Shown here: positions 46,412 through 55,403 of the stretch, piece after piece
Layout of the letters: each line of letters opens with the position of its first letter
How positions within the stretch are numbered: position 1 is the first letter of the stretch
Assembly: GCF_904846625.1 (NCBI RefSeq)
Contig: NZ_CAJHBL010000002.1
Span: 310,001 to 374,000, forward strand
Length of the DNA: 64,000 nt
Reading direction: 5' to 3'
Origin: Psychrobacter sp. JCM 18900
GTDB lineage: Bacteria > Pseudomonadota > Gammaproteobacteria > Pseudomonadales > Moraxellaceae
Notes under the pieces: model-generated
Seen by the model: the letters and a program-made list of their open reading frames with translations, nothing else
What the model was told of the DNA's origin: nothing
The model's database searches: none
Made by a program: the position numbers and the translations under genes

Positions 46412-47543
46412 CATGCATGTATCAAATCATGATCAAATGGCGGACTGTCTACAAGGGTTGCAAGTGTTAGATCTGACTCGTAACCTACCTGGGCCTTTTG
46501 CCACGCGTTTGCTTGCGGATTTGGGCGCGGACGTCCTTAAAATCGAGCCCAAACAAGGCGATCCTGCTCGGGTATTTGGTGAGCTCTTCGTAGCTCTAAA
46601 CCACGGTAAGAAGACCGAAAAGCATGACTTTCATGATCCCAAAGCGATTGAAGCTATAAAAGCACATCTTAAAGAAGCTGATGTGATGCTGGATAGCTTT
46701 CGCCCAGGTGTCTTGGCAGAAATGGGGCTAGATGCTAAAACCCTGCATGCCATCAATCCAAAGCTAGTAATAGTGTCAATCACTGGCTATGGCGTAGCAG
46801 GCAATTACACAAAAGAAGGTACTTATTTAGAAGATGCTGACTCAACAGGTGGTTCTGAAGTGAATCATGACTGGGCCAACAAAGCCGGTCATGATATTAA
46901 TTTTATGGCTATGAGCGGTGTACTAGATCAGCTAAAAACAGCGCAGGGTGAGCAGGCTATGCCTAATATCCAGTTTGCGGATTTGGCAGGTGGTAGTGAT
47001 ACAGCAGTGATAGCACTGTTGGCTGCCGTATTTGCCGCGCAGCGTACGGGTAGGGGACGACACATTGCTATTAGCATGACGCACAGTTTGTACAATCATA
47101 TGGTCATGCCAAAGGTCACAGGCAAACTGATTAATAGCCTTTCAGGACATGGCTTAAACGACACTCTACTGCCGCAACATGACTTTTTGGGCGGTGCATT
47201 ACCATGCTATCGACTGTACCAAACCGCTGATCAGCGTCATATGGCGGTTGGTTCCTTGGAGCTGAAATTTTGGCAAGGGCTATGTGAGGTATTGGAGCTA
47301 CCGTCGCTTGAAGAAATACACTGGCAACTTGGTATCATGCCCAATAGACCTGAGAGTGAGGCCGCGACCAACACAATCGCGGAAAAATTTGCCAGTCAAA
47401 CGCTTGAGTATTGGCAACTTGTATTTTCAGTAACGGATGTCTGTGTGACCCCTGTGTTGAGTCTACATGAAGCTAAAGCTCACCCTTTATTTGCACATCA
47501 AGATAAACATCATGCAACATCAGGATGGCAGCAAGTGAATTAA
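46404..47543 (+). CDS. CaiB/BaiF CoA-transferase family protein (alpha-methylacyl-CoA racemase-like)
   Basis: 379 residues. Class III fold: DLTRNLPGPFATRLLADLGA, KIEPKQGDPAR, and QFADLAGGSDTAVIALLAAV. The size and the conserved N-terminus fit alpha-methylacyl-CoA racemases, which invert 2-methyl-branched acyl-CoAs so that beta-oxidation can proceed. True CoA transferases of the same family cannot be excluded. The start overlaps the FadB-like gene by 8 bp, so it is in the same operon, which suggests branched or methyl-substituted fatty acids as substrates (inference). Confidence 0.87.
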   Translation: MTDMHVSNHDQMADCLQGLQVLDLTRNLPGPFATRLLADLGADVLKIEPKQGDPARVFGELFVALNHGKKTEKHDFHDPKAIEAIKAHLKEADVMLDSFRPGVLAEMGLDAKTLHAINPKLVIVSITGYGVAGNYTKEGTYLEDADSTGGSEVNHDWANKAGHDINFMAMSGVLDQLKTAQGEQAMPNIQFADLAGGSDTAVIALLAAVFAAQRTGRGRHIAISMTHSLYNHMVMPKVTGKLINSLSGHGLNDTLLPQHDFLGGALPCYRLYQTADQRHMAVGSLELKFWQGLCEVLELPSLEEIHWQLGIMPNRPESEAATNTIAEKFASQTLEYWQLVFSVTDVCVTPVLSLHEAKAHPLFAHQDKHHATSGWQQVN

Positions 47544-47759
47544 TAATTAGTCTGTATTATTCTGACTGCCTGTCTAAACTAGAATGATTGAACTTGTATA
47601 TTTATAACTGTCTATCTAAAATTGTCTGAATAAGAGACAATACGCCCATAAATCCTAAAGCCTTACGGTATTAAAAAATAGTAGCGCGTTCAAAGGCTCT
47701 TAGAGATTGAGCAACACAGACATTTAATAAATTTAACTTAAGCAAAAAGGCAGTTCTGA

Positions 47760-48464
47760 ATGACCAAACATAACCCGTATAATTTTTTACCTTTGCAGCC
47801 AACAGGTAGAAACGAGACCAATACTGCTAATACCTATGCTCCTGAAGATATGATTAAAATATACGAGCAGCAGTTTCTCATTCAAGTGCCTGAAGAAGAG
47901 CTGACCGAGTTTTTGCCAGCGTTAAAAGCATTCTATGATATCGATAATCATACCTTAGATGTCAGTGCCATTATTTTTGATGCAATCGCAGACTCTGCTA
48001 TCATTTATAATCACAAAATCAAAGTCGGCGACTATCAGATATTAGGTGAGTTGATAGAAGAGGCGATTGAATATGATGAAGACAACAAAGGTGATGAAAG
48101 CGCTGAAAACAAAGAGATTCAGGCCTATACATTAGAGTGCCAACGTACATTTTTTATCAATGATGTAGAAATACCTTATCATTTCAACCTATTCATTTAT
48201 GGCGACGGTTATTCTACTTTGACCAAAAAAGAAACCGTACTAGAAAAAATGTACTGGTTTGTCAGAGGTAGATTTGAAGAGGATTTATTAGATGATACTG
48301 AAGATAATGACAGCTTAGAATCGATTAATGCGCAACTAGCCAGTTTAGGTATTCGTGAAATGGATCTGACGACTGTAGATGAGATAATCAGCTATGTAGA
48401 AGGCAGTATCATTGATGATCCCATGGTGGACGAGCTTAATAAACTGTTGGATGATGCTGAGTAG
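47760..48464 (+). CDS. Hypothetical acidic protein
   Basis: 234 residues, strongly acidic, no signal peptide or membrane segments. Aromatic and acidic stretches (YEQQFLIQVPEEELTEFLPA, VDEIISYVEGSIIDDPM) and a central beta-rich part. No family recognised. AAGG lies 9 bp before the start. It is flanked by a gap on each side and has its own terminator, so it is probably monocistronic. Confidence 0.65.
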   Translation: MTKHNPYNFLPLQPTGRNETNTANTYAPEDMIKIYEQQFLIQVPEEELTEFLPALKAFYDIDNHTLDVSAIIFDAIADSAIIYNHKIKVGDYQILGELIEEAIEYDEDNKGDESAENKEIQAYTLECQRTFFINDVEIPYHFNLFIYGDGYSTLTKKETVLEKMYWFVRGRFEEDLLDDTEDNDSLESINAQLASLGIREMDLTTVDEIISYVEGSIIDDPMVDELNKLLDDAE

Positions 48465-48535
48465 TGTGGAAGATAAGTTAGTAGAGTAATCAGCAAAAGA
48501 ATAGATTTGAAAAATTATATAGCTGAAAAACTAGA

Positions 48536-48576
48536 AAAAAGCCTCACTGCTCGTATGATGAATGGTGAGGCTTTTT
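48536..48576 (+). terminator. Terminator after the acidic protein gene
   Basis: 12-bp stem AAAAAGCCTCAC / GTGAGGCTTTTT with a 17-nt loop. The remaining part of the 48465-48776 gap, up to rluF, shows nothing else I can support. Confidence 0.8.
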
Positions 48577-48776
48577 AAATTCCCAACCTCATAAATAAGT
48601 TCTTTCGACATCATCCAAAATTATATGACGCTATACATTTCTAGGTTTTTACCCGTCTCCCCTCAAAGGGTCAGTCGATTTCCTATATAATGTGAGCTAT
48701 TTCGTTATTGTTGATCCATTCAATTTAGGCTTTTTTCTTAGCAAAAAATGCTTCTTATCAGGTAAAACGGTGCTTT

Positions 48777-49781
48777 ATGTTCAACGCTTCCTCGACTCGT
48801 TTAAATAAATACATCAGCGAAAGTGGTATTTGCTCTAGGCGAGACGCTGACCGCTTTATTGAACAAGGTAATGTATACATCAATGGCAAACGTGCGTCAG
48901 TAGGTGATCAAGTGGTTGCTGGAGATGCGGTAAAAGTCAACGGGCAGCTTATTGAGCCACGAGAGCCTGATGATTTTATTTTTATTGCATTAAATAAGCC
49001 AGTGGGCATTGTGAGCACCACGGAAAGTTCTGAGAAAAACAATATTGTCGATTTTGTACGACATAGTTTACGTATTTTTCCGATTGGCCGTTTGGACAAA
49101 GATTCTCAAGGTTTGATCTTTTTGACTAATAATGGTGATTTAGTCAATAAGGTATTACGTGCTGGTAATAACCATGAAAAAGAGTATCTAGTTACGGTAA
49201 ATAAGCCGTTAACTGATAGTGTTATCGAAGGTTTGGCGGGCGGTGTGCCGATGCTTGGCAAGATGACCAAAAAATGCCCAGTGACTAAAGTGGCGCCTAA
49301 TGTCTTTAACATCACGCTCGTTCAAGGCTTGAATCGTCAAATTCGCCGTATGTGTGAGCACTTTGGCTACGAAGTCGTCAAGCTTGAACGTACGCGGATT
49401 ATGAATGTAAGTCTCAAAGGTCTTCCCGTTGGTGACTGGCGAGACTTAACGCCAAATGAGCTGTCCGTGTTACTTAAATCTGTAGAAGATTCTTCTTCGC
49501 AAGACAATCATGCGGGCAAGAAATCTCGCAATGCGCCACGAAAGAAACCACGTACGGATGCTTCATCAAAGTCAAAACCATCTACAAAATCAGCAGGGGC
49601 AGCAAAGGGGCGTAACAAATACGCCAAAGATGATGCTAGAAAACCAGCAGGTTCTAAAGGTAGGGATGGACGTCCTACTGGTCGTGGTAAGCCGTCAGGC
49701 AGTAATGGTAGGTCTGGGGGAAATGGTAAACCTGCTACCAATGGCAGGCGTCCTTCGAAAGGTAGAGGCTCTTCACGGTAA
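48777..49781 (+). CDS. rluF: 23S rRNA pseudouridine(2604) synthase RluF
   Basis: 334 residues. The S4 domain at about 7-65 ([20 protein letters not shown]) and the RsuA/RluB/E/F catalytic domain with [10 protein letters not shown] (catalytic Asp near 105). The motif [20 protein letters not shown] followed by [12 protein letters not shown] is characteristic of RluF. After about residue 245 an added tail of about 90 residues, rich in Lys, Arg, Gly, Ser and Asn, is probably disordered and may bind RNA; the E. coli enzyme also has a basic tail but of different sequence. Confidence 0.92.
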   Translation: MFNASSTRLNKYISESGICSRRDADRFIEQGNVYINGKRASVGDQVVAGDAVKVNGQLIEPREPDDFIFIALNKPVGIVSTTESSEKNNIVDFVRHSLRIFPIGRLDKDSQGLIFLTNNGDLVNKVLRAGNNHEKEYLVTVNKPLTDSVIEGLAGGVPMLGKMTKKCPVTKVAPNVFNITLVQGLNRQIRRMCEHFGYEVVKLERTRIMNVSLKGLPVGDWRDLTPNELSVLLKSVEDSSSQDNHAGKKSRNAPRKKPRTDASSKSKPSTKSAGAAKGRNKYAKDDARKPAGSKGRDGRPTGRGKPSGSNGRSGGNGKPATNGRRPSKGRGSSR

Positions 49782-49862
49782 TAATTTTTCACAATGTGAC
49801 GGCTATATTTATTGCTGAAATAGCCGTAAGCTAAATAACTTTAATCTTAATGAGATCATATT

Positions 49863-50306
49863 ATGTTTAAAATAAAAGTAGAGCGCATTGTCAAAAAACC
49901 GATTGATGAGGTGTTTGAAGCACTGAGTGACCATGCCAGTTATGGCTCATTTAAAGCGGTGGGAGTGGCTAAGTTGGTGAATGAAGGTGACGAGGAACGC
50001 AATGGCGTTGGAGCTTTACGTAGCATTCAAACGGGACCCGTTAAGTTCTGGGAGCGGATTACGGCGTTTGAGCGTCCTACTCATATGCAATACCAAATCA
50101 AAAAATCTAAACCTATCAAAATGCAACATGATAAAGGTATCATTGACTTAAAAGACTTGGGCGATGGCACCACACACGTGACTTGGGTATCTGAAGGTCG
50201 ATTGACGGTACCATTGCCATTAGTCGGTCGCCTATTTGACCGTCAAATGCAGAAACAAGGAACCATAGGGTTTAGTAGCATACTCAAATCTATAGAAAGC
50301 CGCTAA
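49863..50306 (+). CDS. SRPBCC-family protein (polyketide cyclase/START-like)
   Basis: 147 residues. Begins FKIKVERIVKKPIDEVFEAL, and contains NGVGALRSIQTGPVKFWERI and a long C-terminal helix, the pattern of the SRPBCC helix-grip fold. Such proteins bind hydrophobic ligands; no catalytic residues can be named. The stop codon lies inside a perfect hairpin GCCGCTA-ATC-TAGCGGC (50299-50315), perhaps a terminator or stability element. Function unknown. Confidence 0.8.
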   Translation: MFKIKVERIVKKPIDEVFEALSDHASYGSFKAVGVAKLVNEGDEERNGVGALRSIQTGPVKFWERITAFERPTHMQYQIKKSKPIKMQHDKGIIDLKDLGDGTTHVTWVSEGRLTVPLPLVGRLFDRQMQKQGTIGFSSILKSIESR

Positions 50307-50381
50307 TCTAGCGGCAATGTTGGATTTTTTGATATCACTCTCTAGTGGTGGCTTATTTTATTTGAGCCATCACTATCAGTT

Positions 50382-50693
50382 TTAATCCGTTTTATTCTTA
50401 GCAGCTTCAATCTCGTTAAAACGCGCTAACTGCTCTGGCGTTGCTTTCTGTTGATATTTTTCTTTCCACTCAGCATAAGGCATACCATAAACAAGTTCGC
50501 GCGCATCCTCGTAGTCGATGTCAATACCACGCTCTTCACCAGCCGCTTTATACCATTTGGATAAACAGTTACGACAAAAGTCAGCAAGGTTCATTAGCTC
50601 AATATTTTGTACATCTTTACGCTCGTCTAAATGAGCTAATAAGCGACGAAATGCCGCGGCTTCTAATTCGATGTTTGATTCTAATTTTGCCAT
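50382..50693 (-). CDS. DUF1244 family protein
   Basis: 103 residues. It carries the DUF1244 core LADFCRNCLSKWYKAAGEER with two cysteines, then YEDARELVYGMPYAEWKEKY. Predicted helical and cytoplasmic. AGGA lies about 8 bp upstream of the ATG. The biochemical role of the family is unknown to me. Confidence 0.82.
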   Translation of the reverse strand: MAKLESNIELEAAAFRRLLAHLDERKDVQNIELMNLADFCRNCLSKWYKAAGEERGIDIDYEDARELVYGMPYAEWKEKYQQKATPEQLARFNEIEAAKNKTD

Positions 50694-50835
50694 AAGGTTT
50701 TTCCTAATTGTAATTGAGTCATTTCAAAACTGAAATGATACTAACGATATAAATATTGCGCAACCTATGTCGTTCTATATTAAAAAAGGTATACAAGAAA
50801 ACTTGGCAAACTCGTTGTATTAGCTATATTTTAAA

Positions 50836-50867
50836 TAGAATGAGGTGAACAATATCACCTCATTCTA
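50836..50867. terminator. Hairpin terminator after the aminotransferase gene
   Basis: Perfect 13-bp arms TAGAATGAGGTGA and TCACCTCATTCTA around ACAATA, about 55 bp downstream of the minus-strand stop. Only a short T-rich tail follows. Confidence 0.6.
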
Positions 50868-50922
50868 GGTAGTCAAAATTGTTATATGTCGGAATTATTG
50901 AAAGCCTTTAAGCTAAGTTAAA

Positions 50923-52209
50923 TTACTGCATCTGACAAAGTGTTTTGGTGACTTCTAAAAATTTTTCTATATCTTGTAGATTATGGCAGTGGATAGGTGA
51001 TACACGAATTGAACCTTTCAAACCAAATGATTCCAACATTCTTGATGAGTAAGGGCTTGATAGTAAACGTTCGAAAGTGACGACCCCTGCTGCTTCATAA
51101 TGATCTACCGCTTTTTTATATTCTAAATTGTCAAAACCAATCGCCATAATAAAGTCTTTTTGGGTTAAGTCTTTGCAATCTAAATAGACATTTACGCCGT
51201 CTATATGCCTTAACCCTTGTACATTTTTAGTGCCTTCTAACATTGCGTGCATTAAAGCTCTTTCATGCAATTTGATACGGGTCATACCTTCTACAAAAAG
51301 ATCTCTTCTTTTCGTTGAAGTAATGAACTGCTCTCCTAACCAACACACGTAATTGACGACTTCAGTGACTGCTGCAAAATGTGCTGGGGCAGGGCTACCA
51401 AGTTGCCAATAATCGTGTGGTTTCGCAATTAACTTATTGTGTGGTAATTTCGCCAATCGCTCTGACACATAACCAACTCCAAAACCACGTGGACCAAAAA
51501 ACTTATAAGGCGCAAAATTAATCCCGTCAACGGGAACTTTGCTCACATCGATAATCCCATGTGGTGCATGTTGTACTGCATCAGCCACAATATACAGATC
51601 AGGTTTAATCTTTCTTGCTTCGGCCACTATTTTGGCTTCATCTAACAAGGCACCAGACACATTTGATGCATACATAAAGCTTAATAAACACGTATCTTGG
51701 TCAATCAGTTTGATCACATCCTCAACATCGACGCCACCCGTCACAGGGTTAGTCTTAGCCACTCTTAACTCTTTCCCTGTCGCTTTGGCATAAGAAGCCA
51801 TTGCGTCATAAGCCGAAGGGTGTTCTAACAAAGTCGTCACCACATTACTGCCAGGTATATTCTCCATCACAGTTCTGACTATATCAAACATGACCATAGA
51901 GGCAGTGAGCGATGTAACGATACTGCCTTTATCAATATTTAAGATGGTTTCTATGGAACGATACCCTTCTTCTTGGATATCCATCAGCCATTTCGCAGTT
52001 GTATTGCCATGCTCTGGACAGTCTGGCAATTCATCTAATTCTTTAAAAATATTACTGGCCGCTTTTAATCTAAACGAGCCACCTGAGTTATCAAAGAAAA
52101 GCCTTTTTGTTTTATTAATTGGGTCGATATCCACGTGATAAAATTTGTCTTTAATCATCTCACTCAAGGACTCACTGAAAAGCTCACCTTGTTCAATATT
52201 GTATTTCAT
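50923..52209 (-). CDS. Class V aminotransferase-fold PLP enzyme
   Basis: 428 residues. Cysteine-desulfurase-like fold: LFFDNSGGSFRLKAAS at the start of the core, LLEHPSAYDAM (His of the cofactor-stacking region), DAVQHAPHGIIDV (Asp and His near the pyridine ring) and the likely PLP-binding Lys in FAPYKFFGPRGFGVGYV. A Cys equivalent to desulfurase active-site loops is not obvious. AGGA precedes the start. It is followed upstream (same strand, 122 bp) by a dicarboxylate/amino-acid symporter, so it probably acts on an imported amino acid. Substrate unknown. Confidence 0.85.
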   Translation of the reverse strand: MKYNIEQGELFSESLSEMIKDKFYHVDIDPINKTKRLFFDNSGGSFRLKAASNIFKELDELPDCPEHGNTTAKWLMDIQEEGYRSIETILNIDKGSIVTSLTASMVMFDIVRTVMENIPGSNVVTTLLEHPSAYDAMASYAKATGKELRVAKTNPVTGGVDVEDVIKLIDQDTCLLSFMYASNVSGALLDEAKIVAEARKIKPDLYIVADAVQHAPHGIIDVSKVPVDGINFAPYKFFGPRGFGVGYVSERLAKLPHNKLIAKPHDYWQLGSPAPAHFAAVTEVVNYVCWLGEQFITSTKRRDLFVEGMTRIKLHERALMHAMLEGTKNVQGLRHIDGVNVYLDCKDLTQKDFIMAIGFDNLEYKKAVDHYEAAGVVTFERLLSSPYSSRMLESFGLKGSIRVSPIHCHNLQDIEKFLEVTKTLCQMQ

Positions 52210-52330
52210 GACGATTATCCTATTATTTTTTTAAAATTAAGAGTACGCAAGCAAAGCAGGTAATAAAGTCACAACACCATATTCTCTGCTTTGTTTAATA
52301 GTTTTAGCTCTATTTTTTAATGTAAGAGAG

Positions 52331-53575
52331 TTATGTTTTGGCTAATTTTACTTCTTGATTGGGTTCAATCTCGTCTTCAAATAAGTTTTCTATTCTGGCA
52401 ATACAAAGCGTTGAAACCATGTCGCCTGTTACGTTGAGTGTGGTATGTCCCATATCAATTATTCTGTAGATTGCCGCAATTAGGCCGATAATATCAGCAG
52501 GTAACCCAATTGAGTCCAATAGAATAACCATCATCACAATGCCACCACCTGGGATCCCCGGTGAACCAATGGCTATTAGCGTTGCCATAGTGATGGTCAT
52601 AAATTGTTGAAAGAGTGTCATTTCAATGCCATATATCTGAGCAACAAACATAGTCCCAACGGCGAAATAAACGGCTGCGCCATTCATATTAATCGTTGCG
52701 CCCAGAGGAAGAGAAAAACCTGCTAGCTCCTTTGTCACACCAAATTTTTCTTCTGCGACTTTCATAGTGACGGGAAGAGAGCCTGAACTGCTTGTTGTGC
52801 TTGCCGTGATAGCCCAAACGGCAGGGATATGTTTGAAAAATTCTTTTAAGCTCACTTTAGCTACGAACTTTAATAGGAAGATATATAAGAATAGAACAAC
52901 GCAGATCATCGCTACATAATCAGCCAAAATAAATTTAGCCAACGGTCCAAATATCTCCAAGCCATACTCACCAACTGAGGCAGCGATTAGTGCAGCAACA
53001 CCATAAGGAGAAAACCCCATAATAATGTCAGTAACCTTAAGCATTATTTCCGTTCCACTATCAACAACCTTCTTGAAGGGCTCGCTTTGTTTGCCTAGTA
53101 TTGTCATCCCAATACCAAAAAAGGAAGAGAAGATAATAATTTGCATCAAATTACCCTCAGCGAGCGCTTGAATAGGGTTAGTCGGTACCATGCTTAGCAG
53201 AGTTTCAGAAACACTAGCCATCTCTTTTACTGCCACTGGATCTGTTGAAATAATATTCATCTCAAAACCTTGTCCAGGCATCAATAAATTTGCAACAATA
53301 AGTCCAATGACTCCTGATAACAAAGTGGTTACGACATAAAATAGTAACGTTTTACTACCCACCCGTTTTAACTTCTGTATGTCTCCCATATTGGAGATTC
53401 CACTTGCTATTGAGAAAGCCACGAGTGGTACAACTATCATCTTGATTAGGTTTAAGAACAGATCTCCAATGGGCTTTGCGATCAGCGCTTGCTCTTTAAA
53501 GAAGATGCCTGCGGCTATACCTATGGCAAATCCAATGAACACTTTAGTACTTAGTTGCATCTTTTTTTTTCGCAT
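52331..53575 (-). CDS. Dicarboxylate/amino acid:cation symporter (DAACS, GltP/DctA-like)
   Basis: 414 residues, about eight membrane segments and two re-entrant loops. Signature ITASTTSSSGSLPVTM (serine-rich hairpin), NMNGAAVYFAVGTMFVAQ and GIPGGGIVMMVILLDSIGLP, plus the DMGHTTLNVTGD motif, are typical of glutamate/aspartate/serine or C4-dicarboxylate carriers. AGGAAG precedes the start. It is divergent from a LysR gene and upstream of the class V PLP enzyme, so an uptake and conversion unit is likely. Confidence 0.92.
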   Translation of the reverse strand: MRKKKMQLSTKVFIGFAIGIAAGIFFKEQALIAKPIGDLFLNLIKMIVVPLVAFSIASGISNMGDIQKLKRVGSKTLLFYVVTTLLSGVIGLIVANLLMPGQGFEMNIISTDPVAVKEMASVSETLLSMVPTNPIQALAEGNLMQIIIFSSFFGIGMTILGKQSEPFKKVVDSGTEIMLKVTDIIMGFSPYGVAALIAASVGEYGLEIFGPLAKFILADYVAMICVVLFLYIFLLKFVAKVSLKEFFKHIPAVWAITASTTSSSGSLPVTMKVAEEKFGVTKELAGFSLPLGATINMNGAAVYFAVGTMFVAQIYGIEMTLFQQFMTITMATLIAIGSPGIPGGGIVMMVILLDSIGLPADIIGLIAAIYRIIDMGHTTLNVTGDMVSTLCIARIENLFEDEIEPNQEVKLAKT

Positions 53576-53650
53576 AATGACACTTCCTATGTGTTACGTT
53601 CATGTGAGGTTCTAACCTGCTGCAAGGCTAGTTAATGCTGTAGGAACAAT

Positions 53651-53658
53651 GTTGCAAC
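53651..53658. promoter_or_regulatory. Palindrome GTTGCAAC in the symporter-LysR divergent region
   Basis: GTTGCAAC flanked by CAAT and ATTG forms an imperfect 17-bp dyad, about 75 bp before the symporter start and 115 bp before the LysR gene. It could be a LysR binding box; weak evidence. Confidence 0.35.
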
Positions 53659-53772
53659 TATTGGTACAAAATTTATCCACCCCTAAATCTACCATTACAG
53701 TTAATATTATAATAATGAATTAAAGCGGTTAGATATATTCAAACTATTAATATATAAACATAAGGTAATCTA

Positions 53773-54705
53773 ATGAAGACTGAGCAAATAGAAACATTTT
53801 TGATGATTACAGAAACAAAGAACTTATCTTTAGCGAGTAAAAATCTGTTCATCTCTCAATCGGCAGTTAGTCATCGTTTGCGCGCTCTAGAGGAACATCT
53901 TGACTGTGAGTTATTCATACGTGGACGTGGTGAAAAACTAGTCACCTTGACACAAAAGGGAGAGGAGTTTGTTGAAATAGCAATGCGTTGGAAAGCGTTA
54001 TGGCGGGAAACGAAAATATGGGCATTACAAGAGTCTAAAATGAACTTAAGTGTAGCTAGTATTGATAGCTTGAATACTTGTGTGTTTTCAAATCTATATA
54101 AAGAATTGATTAATAACAATAATACAGATGATAAGAAAGCTAGTGAAAGTAGCAATGGGATTACTTTAAATGTGAGTTCTCACTGGAGCAAAACTATTTA
54201 TGACCTCATTGAGAATAACGATATCGATATCGGCTTCACACTTAATTCATTAAAATATCCAAATGCTATATCTAAACCTTTATTTAAATCTAGAGGCGTT
54301 GTTATTTCTTCCATCTTCTCAAAATATGCTAGATTGGTTCACCCGCATGATTTAGATACAGCTGATGAAATTCTTTTTTCAAGTGTTTCTGAATACCATA
54401 TATGGCATAATTTTTGGTGGGAAAAAAATCAGAATGAGTATTCTAGTGTTGATACGGTTTCATTATTATTCACTGTTTTTGACTTTGAAGAAAAATGGGC
54501 TATTGTCCCTGTTTGGATTGCACGTGTGTTTGAAAGAATCCACCCTGTTAAAATATCTGAGCTTAGTGTACTTGCACCCGAATATACTTGTTATCAAGTG
54601 ACGAATCGCTACCCTAAGTCAAGTAGATTGAAAGCCATTGAAAGGTTTACAACGGCCCTAGAAGATTATATGAAGACAGATGCTTTCATTAATAGTGTGC
54701 AGTAA
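53773..54705 (+). CDS. LysR-family transcriptional regulator
   Basis: 310 residues. N-terminal winged helix-turn-helix (about 1-60: TEQIETFLMITETKNLSLAS, KNLFISQSAVSHRLRALEEH) and a periplasmic-binding-like ligand domain (about 90-300). Looks distinctly AT-rich compared with neighbouring operons. AAGG precedes the start. It is divergent from the symporter gene, which with the PLP enzyme is its likely target. The ligand is probably the transported substrate (inference). Confidence 0.88.
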   Translation: MKTEQIETFLMITETKNLSLASKNLFISQSAVSHRLRALEEHLDCELFIRGRGEKLVTLTQKGEEFVEIAMRWKALWRETKIWALQESKMNLSVASIDSLNTCVFSNLYKELINNNNTDDKKASESSNGITLNVSSHWSKTIYDLIENNDIDIGFTLNSLKYPNAISKPLFKSRGVVISSIFSKYARLVHPHDLDTADEILFSSVSEYHIWHNFWWEKNQNEYSSVDTVSLLFTVFDFEEKWAIVPVWIARVFERIHPVKISELSVLAPEYTCYQVTNRYPKSSRLKAIERFTTALEDYMKTDAFINSVQ

Positions 54706-55068
54706 GAGGTTGAATGTTAAAAAATCACAATCTTATATAAAATCTTAATAGTATCTCTTTCGAGCGCAATTTATTAGCCCACTAAACTCAAACTGTATTT
54801 GAGAGAAGTTATAGGAGTTTTACATTCATCACATTATGCTTAATAGCCAAAGTATGGTCTGTTATATACATGAGGTTTTAGGGCAGGGCACAGTTTGGGC
54901 ACCAAATGGGCACCGTCATGAAAACGGGATTTTTGTTTGAGTAGTTAGACTTAACTATATTCAAAAAGATATTTCGAGAATTTCTCTAAAAGCACCGAAA
55001 ATCAGGCAAAAAAAATCCTCACTTCTTATTTAAGAAGTGAGGATTTTAGTGCTCTTTCAAGCCATATT
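54706..55068. other. Intergenic region with 11-bp-phased GGGCAC repeats
   Basis: GGGCAC occurs at 54886, 54897 and 54908, exactly 11 bp apart, between the LysR gene and tRNA-Gly. Phased short repeats beside a tRNA 3' end resemble integrase arm sites and may be a scar of an integrated element. No integrase ORF is present. 54946-54960 also resembles the right end of repeat B, with one mismatch in 15. Confidence 0.4.
55012..55047 (-). terminator. Terminator of tRNA-Gly
   Basis: Perfect 16-bp arms AAAATCCTCACTTCTT and AAGAAGTGAGGATTTT with a 4-nt loop and eight T on the minus strand. Confidence 0.85.
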
Positions 55069-55143
55069 TGGAGCGGGAAAAGAGATTCGAACTCTCGACC
55101 CCAACCTTGGCAAGGTTATGCTCTACCACTGAGCTATTCCCGC
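55069..55143 (-). tRNA. tRNA-Gly (anticodon GCC)
   Basis: Minus strand begins GCGGGAATAGCTCAGTGG, anticodon loop CTTGCCAAG (GCC), T-arm GAGAGTTCGAATCTC, and ends CCCGC-T-CCA with an encoded CCA. All four stems pair. A consensus promoter lies upstream at 55181-55208. Confidence 0.97.
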
Positions 55144-55180
55144 TAATTATCAATTAACTATCGTCAGTTGATGAAGGCGT

Positions 55181-55208
55181 ATTATACGCAGTTTTTTTTA
55201 GGTGTCAA
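55181..55208 (-). promoter_or_regulatory. tRNA-Gly promoter with overlapping palindrome
   Basis: Minus strand TTGACA (55203-55208), 16-bp spacer, TATAAT (55181-55186); start expected about 30 bp before the tRNA. TAGGTGT-CA-ACACCTA (55199-55214) is a perfect palindrome on the -35. Confidence 0.85.
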
Positions 55209-55403
55209 CACCTATGACGAAAAAAATTAAAGTTATTAAAATAGGCATGTCTTCTGGCCATGGATATATGTTATAACGGTTTATTATAATATGTATTCCA
55301 AAAGCTTTGTAGTACATAAATAAGCTGGGACGCACTTTATAATTTAATCGTAATCACATTCACAATTATCAATACTTACAAAGATAAGTCATAAGGATAA
55401 AAA

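Noticed and set aside
54946..54960. Third copy of repeat B
   Set aside because: Only about 15 bp match the right end; no left end or internal similarity was found, so it may be chance.
54840..55060. Decayed integrase gene beside tRNA-Gly
   Set aside because: Both strands were read; stop codons are frequent and no tyrosine recombinase motif is visible. Only the phased repeats are reported.
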